Of a stretch of DNA of 64,000 bases, positions 26,283 to 36,212 are shown one piece after another. Below the pieces are notes generated by a model, which was not told the DNA's origin, did no database searches, and worked only from the letters and a program-made list of their open reading frames with translations. This stretch comes from M55B154 sp964345775 (lineage in GTDB: Bacteria; Spirochaetota; UBA4802; UB4802): positions 1 to 64,000 of the forward strand of contig CAYFSO010000001.1 of the NCBI GenBank assembly GCA_964345775.1, read 5' to 3'. The translations under genes and the position numbers were made by a program. Numbering within the stretch: the first letter of the stretch is position 1; each line of letters begins with the position of its first letter.

Positions 26283-27167
26283 TTAGAAATAAAATAACGC
26301 AGAGATCATGGCGTTTATAACAAATATCACCAGCAGTGTACGTACAACCGCGTGTGAAACGAAAATTGGTATCTCGAATGTGGATCGCGGCTTTAATCCG
26401 TAATAACAGCATATAAGGGGGATCAATATACCGTATATAAGACTTTTCAATATAGTTATGAACAGGTCATTAAAACTGAAGGCATCAAGCAGCGTCTGAA
26501 CAAATACTCCCATTGGAATATACACGGTGGAAATAGATATCAGGTACCCCCCGAAAAAGGCAACAATATCGAATATTATTATAAGGGAAAATATTGCAAT
26601 AATAGAGGCGATGATCCGCGGTAAAATTATATAAAGCTTGGTATCTATACCCATCAATTCAAGAGACAGAATTTCGCTGTTCTGTTTCTGTGTGGCAATT
26701 TCAGCGGCAATGGCCGAACCAGACCTGCTTACCACGATCATGGCGGTAACCAGTGGACCCAGTTCGCGGGCAATGATGATCACCAGGAGGTTACCTATAA
26801 AACTCTCTATACCAAATTTTGGAAAATTAGTATGTGCCTGTATAATAACTGTTCCACCCAGCATCAGGGCTATTATAACCAGCAATGGCAGTGCATCGAG
26901 CCCTGTAAACCGTGTCTGGTTCACCACTATGGTGTACAGTGACCTGAAACGGAGGTACCGTATAGACTTGAATGATGTTACAATACTGACAACATAATCA
27001 AGAAAGGCCCGTATACCGTCGCGGGTACGCAGAATCCGCTGTATAATATTCTTTACGAAACGGGGAACATTTATTGAAATGTGCACGTGAAGCGCTCCAT
27101 AGAATACGGGATAACTCATGAAAAACATGACCCCTTGATCACAGGGACAACAGTATACGCATTTCAT
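26283..27167 (-). CDS. mlaE: MlaE-like permease
   Basis: The protein has five membrane segments. The conserved coupling region is ARELGPLVTAMIVVSRSGS followed by AIAAEIATQKQNSEILSLEL and MGIDTKLYIILPRI, which matches the MlaE family. It forms the inner-membrane channel of an Mla-type phospholipid transporter with the MCE protein and an ABC ATPase. Start is uncertain: TTG 27179, ATG 27167 or an internal ATG near 27119 (MSYPVFYG). None has an ideal ribosome site. The Cys-rich N-terminus (MKCVYCCPCDQG) could be artefactual if the later start is used. It is first in the operon. Confidence 0.88.
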   Translation of the reverse strand: MKCVYCCPCDQGVMFFMSYPVFYGALHVHISINVPRFVKNIIQRILRTRDGIRAFLDYVVSIVTSFKSIRYLRFRSLYTIVVNQTRFTGLDALPLLVIIALMLGGTVIIQAHTNFPKFGIESFIGNLLVIIIARELGPLVTAMIVVSRSGSAIAAEIATQKQNSEILSLELMGIDTKLYIILPRIIASIIAIFSLIIIFDIVAFFGGYLISISTVYIPMGVFVQTLLDAFSFNDLFITILKSLIYGILIPLICCYYGLKPRSTFEIPIFVSHAVVRTLLVIFVINAMISALFYF

Positions 27168-27334
27168 TAGAAAGCGCAATAATATTTCTCAATTTGATTC
27201 TATTTCATGATGATTGCTGACGATAGGTATACTATGACAGAAAATGAAACTATTTACATCACGTGAAAATAAAATAATTGAAAAGATGCACCCCCTGGTT
27301 ATAAGTGATATTTGATTATAATGGAATTGTTGAT

Positions 27335-28831
27335 ATGACAACTGGCAAAATTACAACGGGCATAATAATACTGTTACTGGTTCTTGTTGCTTTTCTGGGT
27401 ATACTTAAAAAAGAACTGGTTATTTATACCGTGGACACCTGCAGGGGATACGTCCTTGGGCTTATATCGGACATGGAAAACCGTGACAGGTTCACCATCG
27501 TGTATCCATCCCTGGAAAAGGAGTACGTACGCCCGTACGCGGGGAAAACGGAAAGGATATATCACTCCGGGCAAATGCTGTTCTACCGCACAGACTCACG
27601 TGAATCTCTCAGGGCTATATCAAAAAGACTTCTCGGGTACACCCATTATTACCGGAGTTACAACCTGGAAAAGGCCATCATGGAAGCCAATGCCCTTAAT
27701 TCAAAGACAGTTGATCCGAATGTTATTCTTTTCATTCCATATTCGCTTTCAGCAGCCATACTGGACATGAAAAAGACCAGCATGCCTGATATTCCCCCGG
27801 TACGGGGCCTGTACTTTACGGGCAACAGCCTTGGCAACTATAATTTCATAAAATCACTCAAAGAACTGCGGAAACAGGGGATCAACACCATCGTGTTCGA
27901 CGCAAAAGATATCCCCGGCATTATAAGTTACCTGAGCCATGTGCCCGCCGTACAGGAGCTTAATACACACGGGAAAAGGACAGTGGACGATATAGCCTCA
28001 CTTATTCGTATCTTCAAGTCCCTGGATTATTACGTGATAGCCCGCCTGGCGGTATTTCACGACCACCTGCTGGTTAAAAAGAAACCTGAATACGGCATAC
28101 AGTCCAGGACAACAGGCCGTGTATGGAACGAGGGATCAAAAGAATTATGGTGCGACCCCACGAACAAGTACGTACAGGATTACAACATAGCTATTGCCCT
28201 GGAACTTGCCCATTATGGTGTAGACGAGATCCAGTTCGATTATATCAGGTTCCCAACCACGGGAAATCTCCATGACGCAAATTATGCCTGGCATTTTGGA
28301 AAAATGCAAAAGGAAGAGGTAATAGCGCATTTTCTGAAAAGGGCAAGCAGTGAGATACATGCAACCAATACCCGTGTCTCGATCGACATTTTCGGTGTGG
28401 TGGCATGGGGAAAAAGCGTAGACATCAGGAAAACCGGTCAAAAGGTTGAGCTGCTGGCCAGGTACTGCGATGTCATTTCCCCCATGTTGTACCCGTCCCA
28501 TTTTAACGATGATTTTGACGGCTTCAGCAAGCCCGGCGACAACCCGTATTACTTTATTTACCAGGGATGCAAGCGGGTGAAAAAACTTGCGGGAGGCACC
28601 CGCGTAAGACCATGGCTGCAGGCTTTCAAATGGAGAGTCAGCAATTACAACGAGGAATATATATTGCAGCAGGTAAAGGCAAGCCACGATGCGGGGGCAG
28701 AGGGGTACCTCTTCTGGAACGCGGGAAATAATTACGGCACCGTTATTAAAGCCATGGCATCGCTGAAAATACAAGATAACGATAAAAATACCGCGAATAT
28801 CACCCGCCGGCACAGCTTCTCTCAGCGCTGA
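27335..28831 (+). CDS. DUF4015 glycoside-hydrolase-like protein
   Basis: The protein of about 498 residues starts with a membrane anchor (TGIIILLLVLVAFLGILKK). The C-terminal 300 residues match the DUF4015 (putative glycosidase, TIM barrel) family. Motifs include INTIVFDAKD, YYVIARLAVFHD, VDEIQFDYIRFP, RVSIDIFGVVAWG, DVISPMLYPSHF, and RPWLQAF. The DEIQFDYIRFP and IDIFG motifs carry the acidic residues expected at the active site of related clan members. Activity is unproven for most members. It probably acts in the periplasm. It is transcribed divergently from mlaE. The next gene starts 31 bases after the stop. Confidence 0.82.
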   Translation: MTTGKITTGIIILLLVLVAFLGILKKELVIYTVDTCRGYVLGLISDMENRDRFTIVYPSLEKEYVRPYAGKTERIYHSGQMLFYRTDSRESLRAISKRLLGYTHYYRSYNLEKAIMEANALNSKTVDPNVILFIPYSLSAAILDMKKTSMPDIPPVRGLYFTGNSLGNYNFIKSLKELRKQGINTIVFDAKDIPGIISYLSHVPAVQELNTHGKRTVDDIASLIRIFKSLDYYVIARLAVFHDHLLVKKKPEYGIQSRTTGRVWNEGSKELWCDPTNKYVQDYNIAIALELAHYGVDEIQFDYIRFPTTGNLHDANYAWHFGKMQKEEVIAHFLKRASSEIHATNTRVSIDIFGVVAWGKSVDIRKTGQKVELLARYCDVISPMLYPSHFNDDFDGFSKPGDNPYYFIYQGCKRVKKLAGGTRVRPWLQAFKWRVSNYNEEYILQQVKASHDAGAEGYLFWNAGNNYGTVIKAMASLKIQDNDKNTANITRRHSFSQR

Positions 28832-28861
28832 TACCGTGCGTGAAAAAACAGGAGCATTGCT

Positions 28862-29671
28862 TTGATTGTACGTGACAGGGATTTTTTCAATGAATACGTG
28901 AAGGTGTGGGACGAGGGAGCCGTCAAGGATGCACCCTTTATTACCCTGGGCGTAGAGGCCATATTAAAAGACTACTACGGGAACCTCCTGGATGCCCCCC
29001 CGCCCTTTCCCATAGAAAAAAACGAAAAAATACTGGACCTGGGGTGTGGATGGGGCCGGGTGCTGAAACCGGTTCTTGACCTGCAGGGTGATGCGGTGGG
29101 CCTTGACATATCCCATAACATGCTGGGGCTGTCCAAAAAGCATCTTGAAAAAAACGGGTACCAGACTCCCCTTCTTCAGGGGGACGGGACACGCCTGCCA
29201 TTCAGGGACAACACCTTTGACAAGGTGTACTCACTGCTGGTGCTGCAGCATCTTTCAAAGGAAAACGGTAAAGCCGTATTCGAAGAAATACAAAGGATAC
29301 TTAAGGCCGGGGGAACCGCGTATATCCGTGTACCCGGCAGGTTCGCGCCCGAAAACCTTCTATTCAGCTTTCTGCAGTTTTTCAGCATTCACCTTTTCAG
29401 GGTAAAGGATCCAATACGGATGCGTTTTTACAGGGTGGGGGAAGCGAAAAAGATCACTGAAAAGCTGTTTTCTGATGTTGAGATCACGGCCCATGAATTC
29501 AGGCCCCCCTGGAATTTTCACACAAGGTGGACCTGGCAATACATACTTGTACCCCGGTTCATGCATGCCAGGCTGCGGAAGATCTCTGACTGGTTCGAGA
29601 AGAAAGCCAACGGCAGGGTTCCCTTTCTGAAACATTTCGGTATTGTACTGATGGTACGGGTAACGAAGTAG
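28862..29671 (+). CDS. SAM-dependent methyltransferase
   Basis: The 269-residue protein has the class I methyltransferase motif I (ILDLGCGWGRVLKPV), an acidic end of beta-2 (AVGLDIS), motif III-like DNTFDKVYSLLVLQHL, and RILKAGGTAYIRVPG. Substrate is unknown. It starts with TTG, supported by GGAG seven bases upstream (28851-28854). It is convergent with the B12-radical SAM gene, with a seven-base gap. The spacing to the upstream glycosidase-like gene suggests a shared transcript. Confidence 0.85.
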   Translation: MIVRDRDFFNEYVKVWDEGAVKDAPFITLGVEAILKDYYGNLLDAPPPFPIEKNEKILDLGCGWGRVLKPVLDLQGDAVGLDISHNMLGLSKKHLEKNGYQTPLLQGDGTRLPFRDNTFDKVYSLLVLQHLSKENGKAVFEEIQRILKAGGTAYIRVPGRFAPENLLFSFLQFFSIHLFRVKDPIRMRFYRVGEAKKITEKLFSDVEITAHEFRPPWNFHTRWTWQYILVPRFMHARLRKISDWFEKKANGRVPFLKHFGIVLMVRVTK

Positions 29672-29678
29672 CCCGGTT

Positions 29679-31244
29679 TTATTCCCAGCGGATAGTTGTT
29701 CCTTTATTGTCCCTGTGAACCTGGAGACACTCAAGGCTCACAAGACGTTCCAGTTCCCTGTGTACTTCGCCATTACAGCCGGAAAGATTATCCGAAATAT
29801 GCTTTTCCAGGAGGCCCATCACCGCTGCATCAGGTGCACCATTGGTCATACCGCTGAATTGTTCCACCAGGCGATTCATAATAATATCCCGGGTGATCTC
29901 AAACGAACGTATGTTCTGATATAATGTTCTATCTGCCTCTGACAGTTTTTCACCCTTTTCAAACTTGACCTGTATGGTACGTATACAGTGGACAATACTG
30001 TCATTAAAACCGTTTACGATGTTGTCAATCTCCCTGTGTGAGATAAACCCTGTATCAGATACTGACCTGTTGGCATCATACTGATCCCAGTCATCGGTAA
30101 GGATGCGAAGCCCGTATTCATCCTTCTTATCCCGAACCTCAGTACCGGGAAACGGTGCCAGGATATGATAACCGTAATTGGGGCTGAGATTGCTGGCAAA
30201 TTCCATGGTTTTTTTTATCGTACCAGGTGTCTCACCCGGAAGTCCCAGGATGTACGAGGTCATGGGATCTATGCCAACCTCGTTGCAGAGGTCAACCGCC
30301 TGCTGGCATTTTTCCAGTGTAATTTTCTTTTTTACCCTATCCAGTATCTCCTGGTTGCCACTTTCAATACCAAAACAGAGCGTTGTACACCCTGCTTCCT
30401 TGAGGTTTTCCAGCAATTCACGGTTTACCGTATCTACACGGGCAAAGGCCGTCCAGGGATGATCAATCCCCCTGTCAATTATCTCACGGCAGATGGCAAT
30501 GCAGCGTTTTTTGTGGGACGTGAAAAGGTCGTCTACCACGTTGATCTGCCTGAATTTGAGTTTCGACAGCATCTCGAACTCATCCACCACGCGTTTCACA
30601 TCAAAATACCGCACCCTGCGTCCCACCATTTTACTTCCCACGCAGAATATACACGAAAAGGGACACCCCCGTGATGTCATCAGGTTCACAGGAAACCCCA
30701 GTGCCCGGTACTTACTCAATTCTACCAGGTGTCGCGCCGGGAAAGGCAGTATGTTAATATCTTCTATAAACGCCCTTCGGGGATTGTGATGGATCTTACC
30801 ATTACGCCTGTATGAAATTCCCTTTACGCGTTCAAGCCGTGACGGTGAAGCAAGGTTTTCAAGAAGATCCACAAATGTAAGTTCACCCTCACCTCGAACA
30901 ATATAATCGATCCAGCTGTTATCACGCAAAATTGCAGTAGCATCAAAGGTGACGTGCGGACCACCCATGACGGTGACTATACCGGGCGCACAATCCCTGT
31001 AATCCCTGAGAATTGCAAGGCTGCGATTTATATTCATGGTTACGCCGGTGCCGCCAACAACATCCGGTTTAAACGTGTTCACCACTTCTTGTACACGTTC
31101 TTTTGAATACGGTGTAACTATATAGTCCTCTATCCTGACCGTTGCACCCTGCTCAACAAGGTAGGCGGCCAGGGTCATAAGACCAAATGGGGGTGACGGT
31201 GACTCCTCGAAAGGATAGGGAGGGTTAATTAACAGCACCTTCAT
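29679..31244 (-). CDS. B12-binding radical SAM protein
   Basis: The 521-residue protein begins MKVLLINPPYPFEESPSPPFG, the cobalamin-binding domain start of this superfamily. VVGGTGVTMNINRSL and VMGGPHVTFDA complete it. The radical SAM core has NLMTSRGCPFSCIFCVGSKM (C-x3-C-x2-C). TLCFGIESGNQEILDRVKK, and SYILGLPGETPGTIKKTMEF follow. Such enzymes methylate or rearrange unactivated carbons, or take part in methylthiolation and lipid or pigment synthesis. The exact reaction is not predictable. The ATG at 31244 follows GAGGAG at eight bases; an upstream in-frame extension (to 31343) is not supported. Confidence 0.88.
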   Translation of the reverse strand: MKVLLINPPYPFEESPSPPFGLMTLAAYLVEQGATVRIEDYIVTPYSKERVQEVVNTFKPDVVGGTGVTMNINRSLAILRDYRDCAPGIVTVMGGPHVTFDATAILRDNSWIDYIVRGEGELTFVDLLENLASPSRLERVKGISYRRNGKIHHNPRRAFIEDINILPFPARHLVELSKYRALGFPVNLMTSRGCPFSCIFCVGSKMVGRRVRYFDVKRVVDEFEMLSKLKFRQINVVDDLFTSHKKRCIAICREIIDRGIDHPWTAFARVDTVNRELLENLKEAGCTTLCFGIESGNQEILDRVKKKITLEKCQQAVDLCNEVGIDPMTSYILGLPGETPGTIKKTMEFASNLSPNYGYHILAPFPGTEVRDKKDEYGLRILTDDWDQYDANRSVSDTGFISHREIDNIVNGFNDSIVHCIRTIQVKFEKGEKLSEADRTLYQNIRSFEITRDIIMNRLVEQFSGMTNGAPDAAVMGLLEKHISDNLSGCNGEVHRELERLVSLECLQVHRDNKGTTIRWE

Positions 31245-31533
31245 TGACTTCACTCCTCGTGCCAATAGAACTGGAAACATTGCCACGCGCACAACCTGGC
31301 AGGGATCCAGGCAAAAAATTTTGATGACCAGAAAAGCAAGCATATATCAAAAGGTTGTTTATTTGTAAATAATATTTTGAAAAACACCTTCCATGATCAT
31401 TTTTTTCAAACATAACAGTGAAATGTATTTGACAGAAAGTGACTATTTTAAAAAATACTTGACTGCCCTCTTCAAGGGATAAGAAACTGGAAAACCGCCA
31501 AATAAGACATGCGAACTACGCAAGGAGCGTTAA

Positions 31534-31812
31534 ATGGTAAAAGAAAAGTTATTCTGCGCAAATTGCCTCAACTGTATCGTCATTCGACAATACGAATCCG
31601 AACCTGACAGGTATGTACTGAGAGTGCGATGCCTCAAGAAAAAATGGGTAAAACGGTCAGGAGAAGAAAAGCTTTACAAGTACTTTACAGTTGCCAGGCG
31701 TATAATGGAAGATTGTGATGGTTACGCAGAAGCGGGAGAATTATATCCTTACATCAAGAACCTGAGAAAAGAACTACCCATCAAGGACGAAATATACTCG
31801 ACCAGGGAATAA
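31534..31812 (+). CDS. Small Cys-containing protein leading the rnf operon
   Basis: The 92-residue protein has CANCLNC near the N-terminus and two more Cys (RCLKKKW and MEDCDGY). These could form a metal site. It is otherwise charged and without a membrane segment. It ends four bases before rnfC, so cotranscription is very likely. No family is recognised. A role in Fe-S or redox function of the Rnf complex is only inferred from position. Confidence 0.7.
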   Translation: MVKEKLFCANCLNCIVIRQYESEPDRYVLRVRCLKKKWVKRSGEEKLYKYFTVARRIMEDCDGYAEAGELYPYIKNLRKELPIKDEIYSTRE

Positions 31813-31815
31813 TTC

Positions 31816-33138
31816 ATGTTGTTAACCACATTCAGAGGCGGCATCCATCCTCCCGGACACAAGGAACTGAGCAGGGATAAGGCTTTTACCAATCTTTCAG
31901 TTCCTCACAGGTGCTATATTCCCCTGCAGCAGCATATTGGAAAGCCAGCAGTTCCCCTTGTTGAAGTAGATGATATAGTCGAAGAGGGCCAGATGATAGG
32001 AAGGGCCGATGGCTTTATAAGTGCCAACGTGCATGCCTCCATTCCCGGAAAAGTAGTAGAAATTGCCGAGTACCCAACCGTATACTCTGAACATGGGAAA
32101 TGTGTGGTTATAGAAACCGAGGGCTCGTTCTCATCGTCAGGCCAGTTAAAAGAATCCAGGAACTGGGAAGATATCTCACCCGAAGAGCTCATGTCCCTGA
32201 TTCATGATGCAGGTATCGTTGGCATGGGAGGTGCCGCGTTCCCCACGGCGGTAAAGCTTAGCCCGCCCGAACACAGGGAAATTGACACATTCGTGATCAA
32301 CGGTGCCGAATGCGAACCATACCTTAGCGTTGACGACATGCTGATGCAGACCTACCCCGACGAGATCATCGAAGGGATACGCATCGTTCTGAAGATACTG
32401 GAAATAAACCATGCCGTTATCGGCATAGAAAAGAATAAACCCAAAGCCGTAAAGTCCATCTCGCGGGCCCTTGAAAAAGGGAACTTCAACGAGTCCATTG
32501 AATTGAATGCTCTCCCCGCCAAGTACCCGCAGGGAGCAGAAAAACAGCTCATCTATACAATGCTGAAACGAGAAGTCCCTTCCGGTGAACTCCCTCTCGA
32601 TGTAGGGGTAGTCGTAAATAACGTGGGAACCATTTTTGCAATACGTGAAGCAGTTATAAACGGGAAACCACTCATTGAGCGGTATCTTACCATTACAGGA
32701 AGCATTGTAAAAAATCCAGGCAACTACAAGGTGAGGATCGGCACCAGTATATCGGATGTTATCCATGAATGCGGGGGACTTACCGACAAACCCGCGAAGA
32801 TAATAATGGGTGGACCAATGTGCGGCATGGCATTGAATCATCTTGAAATATCAGTAGTTAAAGGTACATCAGGGATACTTTTTCTCGGACAGGATGAAGT
32901 GAACATTCACGAGTACAGCCCATGTATACGATGCGGCAGATGTGTTGCCGCATGTCCCATACACCTGATGCCCAACGAGCTTGGTAATGCGGTTGAGAAG
33001 CAGCGGTACGACATTGCCGAGAGATTACATCCCTTTGACTGTATAATGTGCGGTTCATGTACATACGTGTGCCCGTCAAAACGCCCATTGAGCCATTTCA
33101 TTAAACTGGCCCAGGTAACGTTCAGCGCCAAACGCTGA
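31816..33138 (+). CDS. rnfC: Rnf complex subunit C
   Basis: The 440-residue protein is a compact RnfC with the flavin/NADH-binding region (GIVGMGGAAFPTAVKL, NGAECEPYL) and SLBB segment. Near the C-terminus are two 4Fe-4S motifs (CIRCGRCVAACPIHLMP and CIMCGSCTYVCPSKRPL). It is the peripheral NADH-interacting subunit of the ion-pumping ferredoxin:NAD oxidoreductase. It has the N-terminal GGIHPPGHKE motif. It lies first of the core rnfCDGEA genes. The C-terminal extension that ends long RnfC proteins of enterics is absent. Confidence 0.95.
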   Translation: MLLTTFRGGIHPPGHKELSRDKAFTNLSVPHRCYIPLQQHIGKPAVPLVEVDDIVEEGQMIGRADGFISANVHASIPGKVVEIAEYPTVYSEHGKCVVIETEGSFSSSGQLKESRNWEDISPEELMSLIHDAGIVGMGGAAFPTAVKLSPPEHREIDTFVINGAECEPYLSVDDMLMQTYPDEIIEGIRIVLKILEINHAVIGIEKNKPKAVKSISRALEKGNFNESIELNALPAKYPQGAEKQLIYTMLKREVPSGELPLDVGVVVNNVGTIFAIREAVINGKPLIERYLTITGSIVKNPGNYKVRIGTSISDVIHECGGLTDKPAKIIMGGPMCGMALNHLEISVVKGTSGILFLGQDEVNIHEYSPCIRCGRCVAACPIHLMPNELGNAVEKQRYDIAERLHPFDCIMCGSCTYVCPSKRPLSHFIKLAQVTFSAKR

Positions 33139-33176
33139 TATTATCACCACAGAATACACAAGGAACCGGTACTATC

Positions 33177-34256
33177 ATGGCTGACGAAAAAAGGTTACAG
33201 GAAGATCTTGTACTCTCGAATCCTCCACATATTCGATCAAAGGATTCCCTCGGGAAAGTTATGTGGCTGGTGGTCATATCTCTTTTGCCTGCAACCATTA
33301 ACTCGGTTTACCTGTTTGGCCTGCAGGTAGTGGTCCTGATCGGCACCGCCATTCTGTCGGCGGTTCTTGCTGAAGCGGTGTTCCAGTTTCTCATGAAAAA
33401 GGAAATTACCGCACTGGATGGATCGGCTGTTATTACCGGTCTTTTACTGGCAATGAACGTTCCTCCACATGCACCGGCATGGATGGTGGGTATTGGCTCC
33501 GCGTTTGCGATTATTATTGCCAAGCAGTTGTTCGGAGGCACCGGCTTCAATATTTTCAACCCGGCCCTTGCAGGCAGGGCCTTCCTTATGGCATCATGGC
33601 CGGTTGAAATGACTACCATGTGGCACCCCTTCACGTCCGGCAATGTATTGTCATCTACGCTGCCACAGGCACATGGACTCCCGCAAAAAGCCGTGGACAC
33701 CATCTCTTCGGCAACCCCGCTGGGAGTATTGAAAGAAGGTCCGGGCATGGTAAAGGAATTCAACGTTATGCCTGAACAGCTGCATGAGTTTCTTTTTTCC
33801 AATACGATGATGAAGTCACTTTTCATGGGGAATATAGGGGGGTGTATTGGCGAGACTTCAGCCATCTTCATTCTTTTAGGAGCACTTTTTCTACTTTACA
33901 GGAAAATTATCACCTGGCATATACCCGTATCATATATAGGGACGGTAGCTGTCATCATGCTGACATACTACCTGCTGAGCGGCTCCGACATGCCGTACAG
34001 GGCCACCCTCTTTCACCTGTTATCCGGTGGATTGATGCTTGGTGCATTCTACATGGCCACCGATATGGTCACATCTCCTGTCACTGCCAGGGGAATGCTG
34101 ATTTTCGGTATCGGCTGTGGTATCATCACGTCTGTTATACGGCTGTGGGGAGGGTACCCTGAAGGCGTATCATATTCCATATTATTGATGAATGCCGCCG
34201 TTCCGCTGATTGACAGGTTGACAAGGCCAACAGTATTCGGTACAGAAAAAACATGA
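33177..34256 (+). CDS. rnfD: Rnf complex subunit D
   Basis: The 359-residue membrane protein has about nine helices. The covalent FMN attachment motif appears as TISSATPLGVLK (the Thr of SAT). GTGFNIFNPALAGRAFLM and TDMVTSPVTARG are family signatures. It is a membrane subunit of the electron and ion path. It is 38 bases after rnfC and 28 bases before rnfG. Confidence 0.94.
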   Translation: MADEKRLQEDLVLSNPPHIRSKDSLGKVMWLVVISLLPATINSVYLFGLQVVVLIGTAILSAVLAEAVFQFLMKKEITALDGSAVITGLLLAMNVPPHAPAWMVGIGSAFAIIIAKQLFGGTGFNIFNPALAGRAFLMASWPVEMTTMWHPFTSGNVLSSTLPQAHGLPQKAVDTISSATPLGVLKEGPGMVKEFNVMPEQLHEFLFSNTMMKSLFMGNIGGCIGETSAIFILLGALFLLYRKIITWHIPVSYIGTVAVIMLTYYLLSGSDMPYRATLFHLLSGGLMLGAFYMATDMVTSPVTARGMLIFGIGCGIITSVIRLWGGYPEGVSYSILLMNAAVPLIDRLTRPTVFGTEKT

Positions 34257-34284
34257 TCCAGGAATCCCAATATCGGAGAATATA

Positions 34285-34998
34285 ATGACGACCAGGGAAA
34301 TAATAAAGGGCACAATCATAATTGCCATCATCGCGTTCATAGCGGCTTTTTCGCTTTCCCATATCAATAATATTACAAGCCCGGCAATTAAGGCGCAGCA
34401 GAAGGAAAAGGAAGAAAGTGCTCTTTCTGTGGTGCTTCCGGGGTATACAATACAGGAAAAAAGATCAACCTCCATTGATGGCGAAGATTTTACGTACTGG
34501 ACTGCGCAGAAAAAGGGAAACGGCCAGACTCTAAAAGCTTTTGCGTTTATCACAAGTCATCCAGGGTATTCAGGTGATATCAGGATGATGGTTGGCATAA
34601 ACAGTAAAAACCAGATCCTGGGACTTTCCATTCTTTCGCAGACAGAAACCCCGGGGCTGGGCGCACGATGCACCGAAATTGCCACCACTGAAACATTTTT
34701 CGGGCATATACTCGGCACGTCCGTTGATGAAAATAAAGCACCTGGCACCGATGAACCCGCGCGTCCATGGTTCCAGAAACAATTCAAAGGCCTTGACGCA
34801 GAAGAAAAGATCGAGATCGTAAAGAAGGGCGACTGGCAGCCCTCGATGAGGGAGGAACTGCGAAAAAAGAACGCGGTAACCACCATCACCGGGGCCACGG
34901 TAACCACCAGGGCAGTACGTGACGGCATCAAGGAAGGGATTGAAAACCTGCACAGGGCGCGCAAAAAACCTGAAAACGGGAGGGTTGACGCAAAATGA
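34285..34998 (+). CDS. rnfG: Rnf complex subunit G
   Basis: The 237-residue protein has one N-terminal membrane helix (IIKGTIIIAIIAFIAAFSL). A periplasmic FMN-binding domain follows with the attachment motif TTITGATVTTRAV (Thr in [ST]GAT). GLSILSQTETPGLGARC is typical of RnfG. The stop overlaps the start of rnfE by four bases, so translation is coupled. Confidence 0.94.
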   Translation: MTTREIIKGTIIIAIIAFIAAFSLSHINNITSPAIKAQQKEKEESALSVVLPGYTIQEKRSTSIDGEDFTYWTAQKKGNGQTLKAFAFITSHPGYSGDIRMMVGINSKNQILGLSILSQTETPGLGARCTEIATTETFFGHILGTSVDENKAPGTDEPARPWFQKQFKGLDAEEKIEIVKKGDWQPSMREELRKKNAVTTITGATVTTRAVRDGIKEGIENLHRARKKPENGRVDAK

Positions 34999-35588
34999 GT
35001 TATCTCAATGATTTTATGAAAGGACTCTGGGAGAAGAACCCTATTCTCGTACTTGGTATAGGTCTCTGCCCCACCCTGGCGGTAACCACGTCGGTATCAA
35101 ACGCACTCTGGATGACCCTTGCAACCTCGTTTGTAATGGTCAGCTCAAATATTCTCGTGTCCATTATCCGGAAAGTCGTTCCGCCCCATATACGTATTCC
35201 CATATTCATTACCATCATAGCAAGTTTCGTTATCATCGTGGAGCTTACACTCAAAGCATTTCAGCCTGATGTATACAAGGCACTGGGGATATTCATCCCC
35301 CTCATTGTTGTCAACTGTATGATACTTGGCAGAGCCGAGGAATTTGCATCAAAGAATACGCTGGGCAGGTCAATACTTGACGGACTTGGTATGGGAGCGG
35401 GTTTCGGCTTTACCCTGGTTATCCTTGCGTTCTTTCGTGAGACACTTGGGGCAAACAAGCTCTTTGGCCTTACCCTCATCCCCGGCATAAAACCTGCCAC
35501 CATGATGATACTGCCACCCGGGGCTTTTATAACACTTGGCCTCATGCTCTGGGCCATGAACGCCATCAAGTCAAAGACCAGGGGGTAA
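34995..35588 (+). CDS. rnfE: Rnf complex subunit E
   Basis: The 197-residue protein has six membrane helices. GLCPTLAVTTSVSNALWM and PLIVVNCMILGRAEEFASK are signatures; the Cys in each half would ligate the intramembrane 2Fe-2S site shared with RnfA. It overlaps rnfG by four bases and is followed by rnfA after two bases. Confidence 0.94.
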   Translation: MSYLNDFMKGLWEKNPILVLGIGLCPTLAVTTSVSNALWMTLATSFVMVSSNILVSIIRKVVPPHIRIPIFITIIASFVIIVELTLKAFQPDVYKALGIFIPLIVVNCMILGRAEEFASKNTLGRSILDGLGMGAGFGFTLVILAFFRETLGANKLFGLTLIPGIKPATMMILPPGAFITLGLMLWAMNAIKSKTRG

Positions 35589-35590
35589 CC

Positions 35591-36190
35591 ATGGAGATCA
35601 AGGTACTTTTTGCCATACTTATAAGCACCATATTCGTTAACAACTACGTGCTCTCCCAGATGCTGGGATTGTGTCCTTTTCTTGGCGTTTCCAAGAGACT
35701 TGATTCTGCCATAGGCATGGGAATGGCCGTCATATTCGTTATGACCATGGCCTCCTTTTTCACGTATTTTATTTACAAGTTTGTCCTGGTTCCGTACAAC
35801 ATAACTTACCTCAGGACCATTGCCTTTATCATAGTCATAGCCTCACTTGTTCAGCTGGTGGAAATGGTCATAGAAAAGGTGTCCCCATCCCTCTACCAGG
35901 CACTTGGTATTTTTCTTCCGCTGATAACTACCAACTGTGCCGTAATGGGTGTGGCGGTTTTGAACATTGATTCTGGATTCATCACGGCCAATATGGGCCT
36001 TTTGAAAACAGTGGTACAGGGACTTGGAGCGGGACTGGGCTTTACGCTGGCACTTCTGCTGCTGGCAGGCATACGTGAACGGCTCGAACTGGCCGATATC
36101 CCTGAAAACATGAGGGGGCTCCCCATTACGTTCATTATTGCCGGACTGCTGGCCATGGCATTCTTAGGTTTTTCTGGAATGCAGATATAA
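35591..36190 (+). CDS. rnfA: Rnf complex subunit A
   Basis: The 199-residue protein has six membrane helices and is a homologue of RnfE with inverted topology. NNYVLSQMLGLCPFLGVS and FLPLITTNCAVMGVAVLN carry the two conserved Cys that form the membrane Fe-S site. It is last of the rnf genes here. The expected next gene, rnfB, is absent; thyX follows after 22 bases. Confidence 0.94.
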   Translation: MEIKVLFAILISTIFVNNYVLSQMLGLCPFLGVSKRLDSAIGMGMAVIFVMTMASFFTYFIYKFVLVPYNITYLRTIAFIIVIASLVQLVEMVIEKVSPSLYQALGIFLPLITTNCAVMGVAVLNIDSGFITANMGLLKTVVQGLGAGLGFTLALLLLAGIRERLELADIPENMRGLPITFIIAGLLAMAFLGFSGMQI

Positions 36191-36212
36191 AATACTCGTA
36201 CAGGACATATTA

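Noticed and set aside
31429..31457. Promoter before the rnf operon (TTGACA at 31429)
   Set aside because: No convincing -10 lies at normal spacing; the AT-rich A-run gives only four of six matches at 14 bases.
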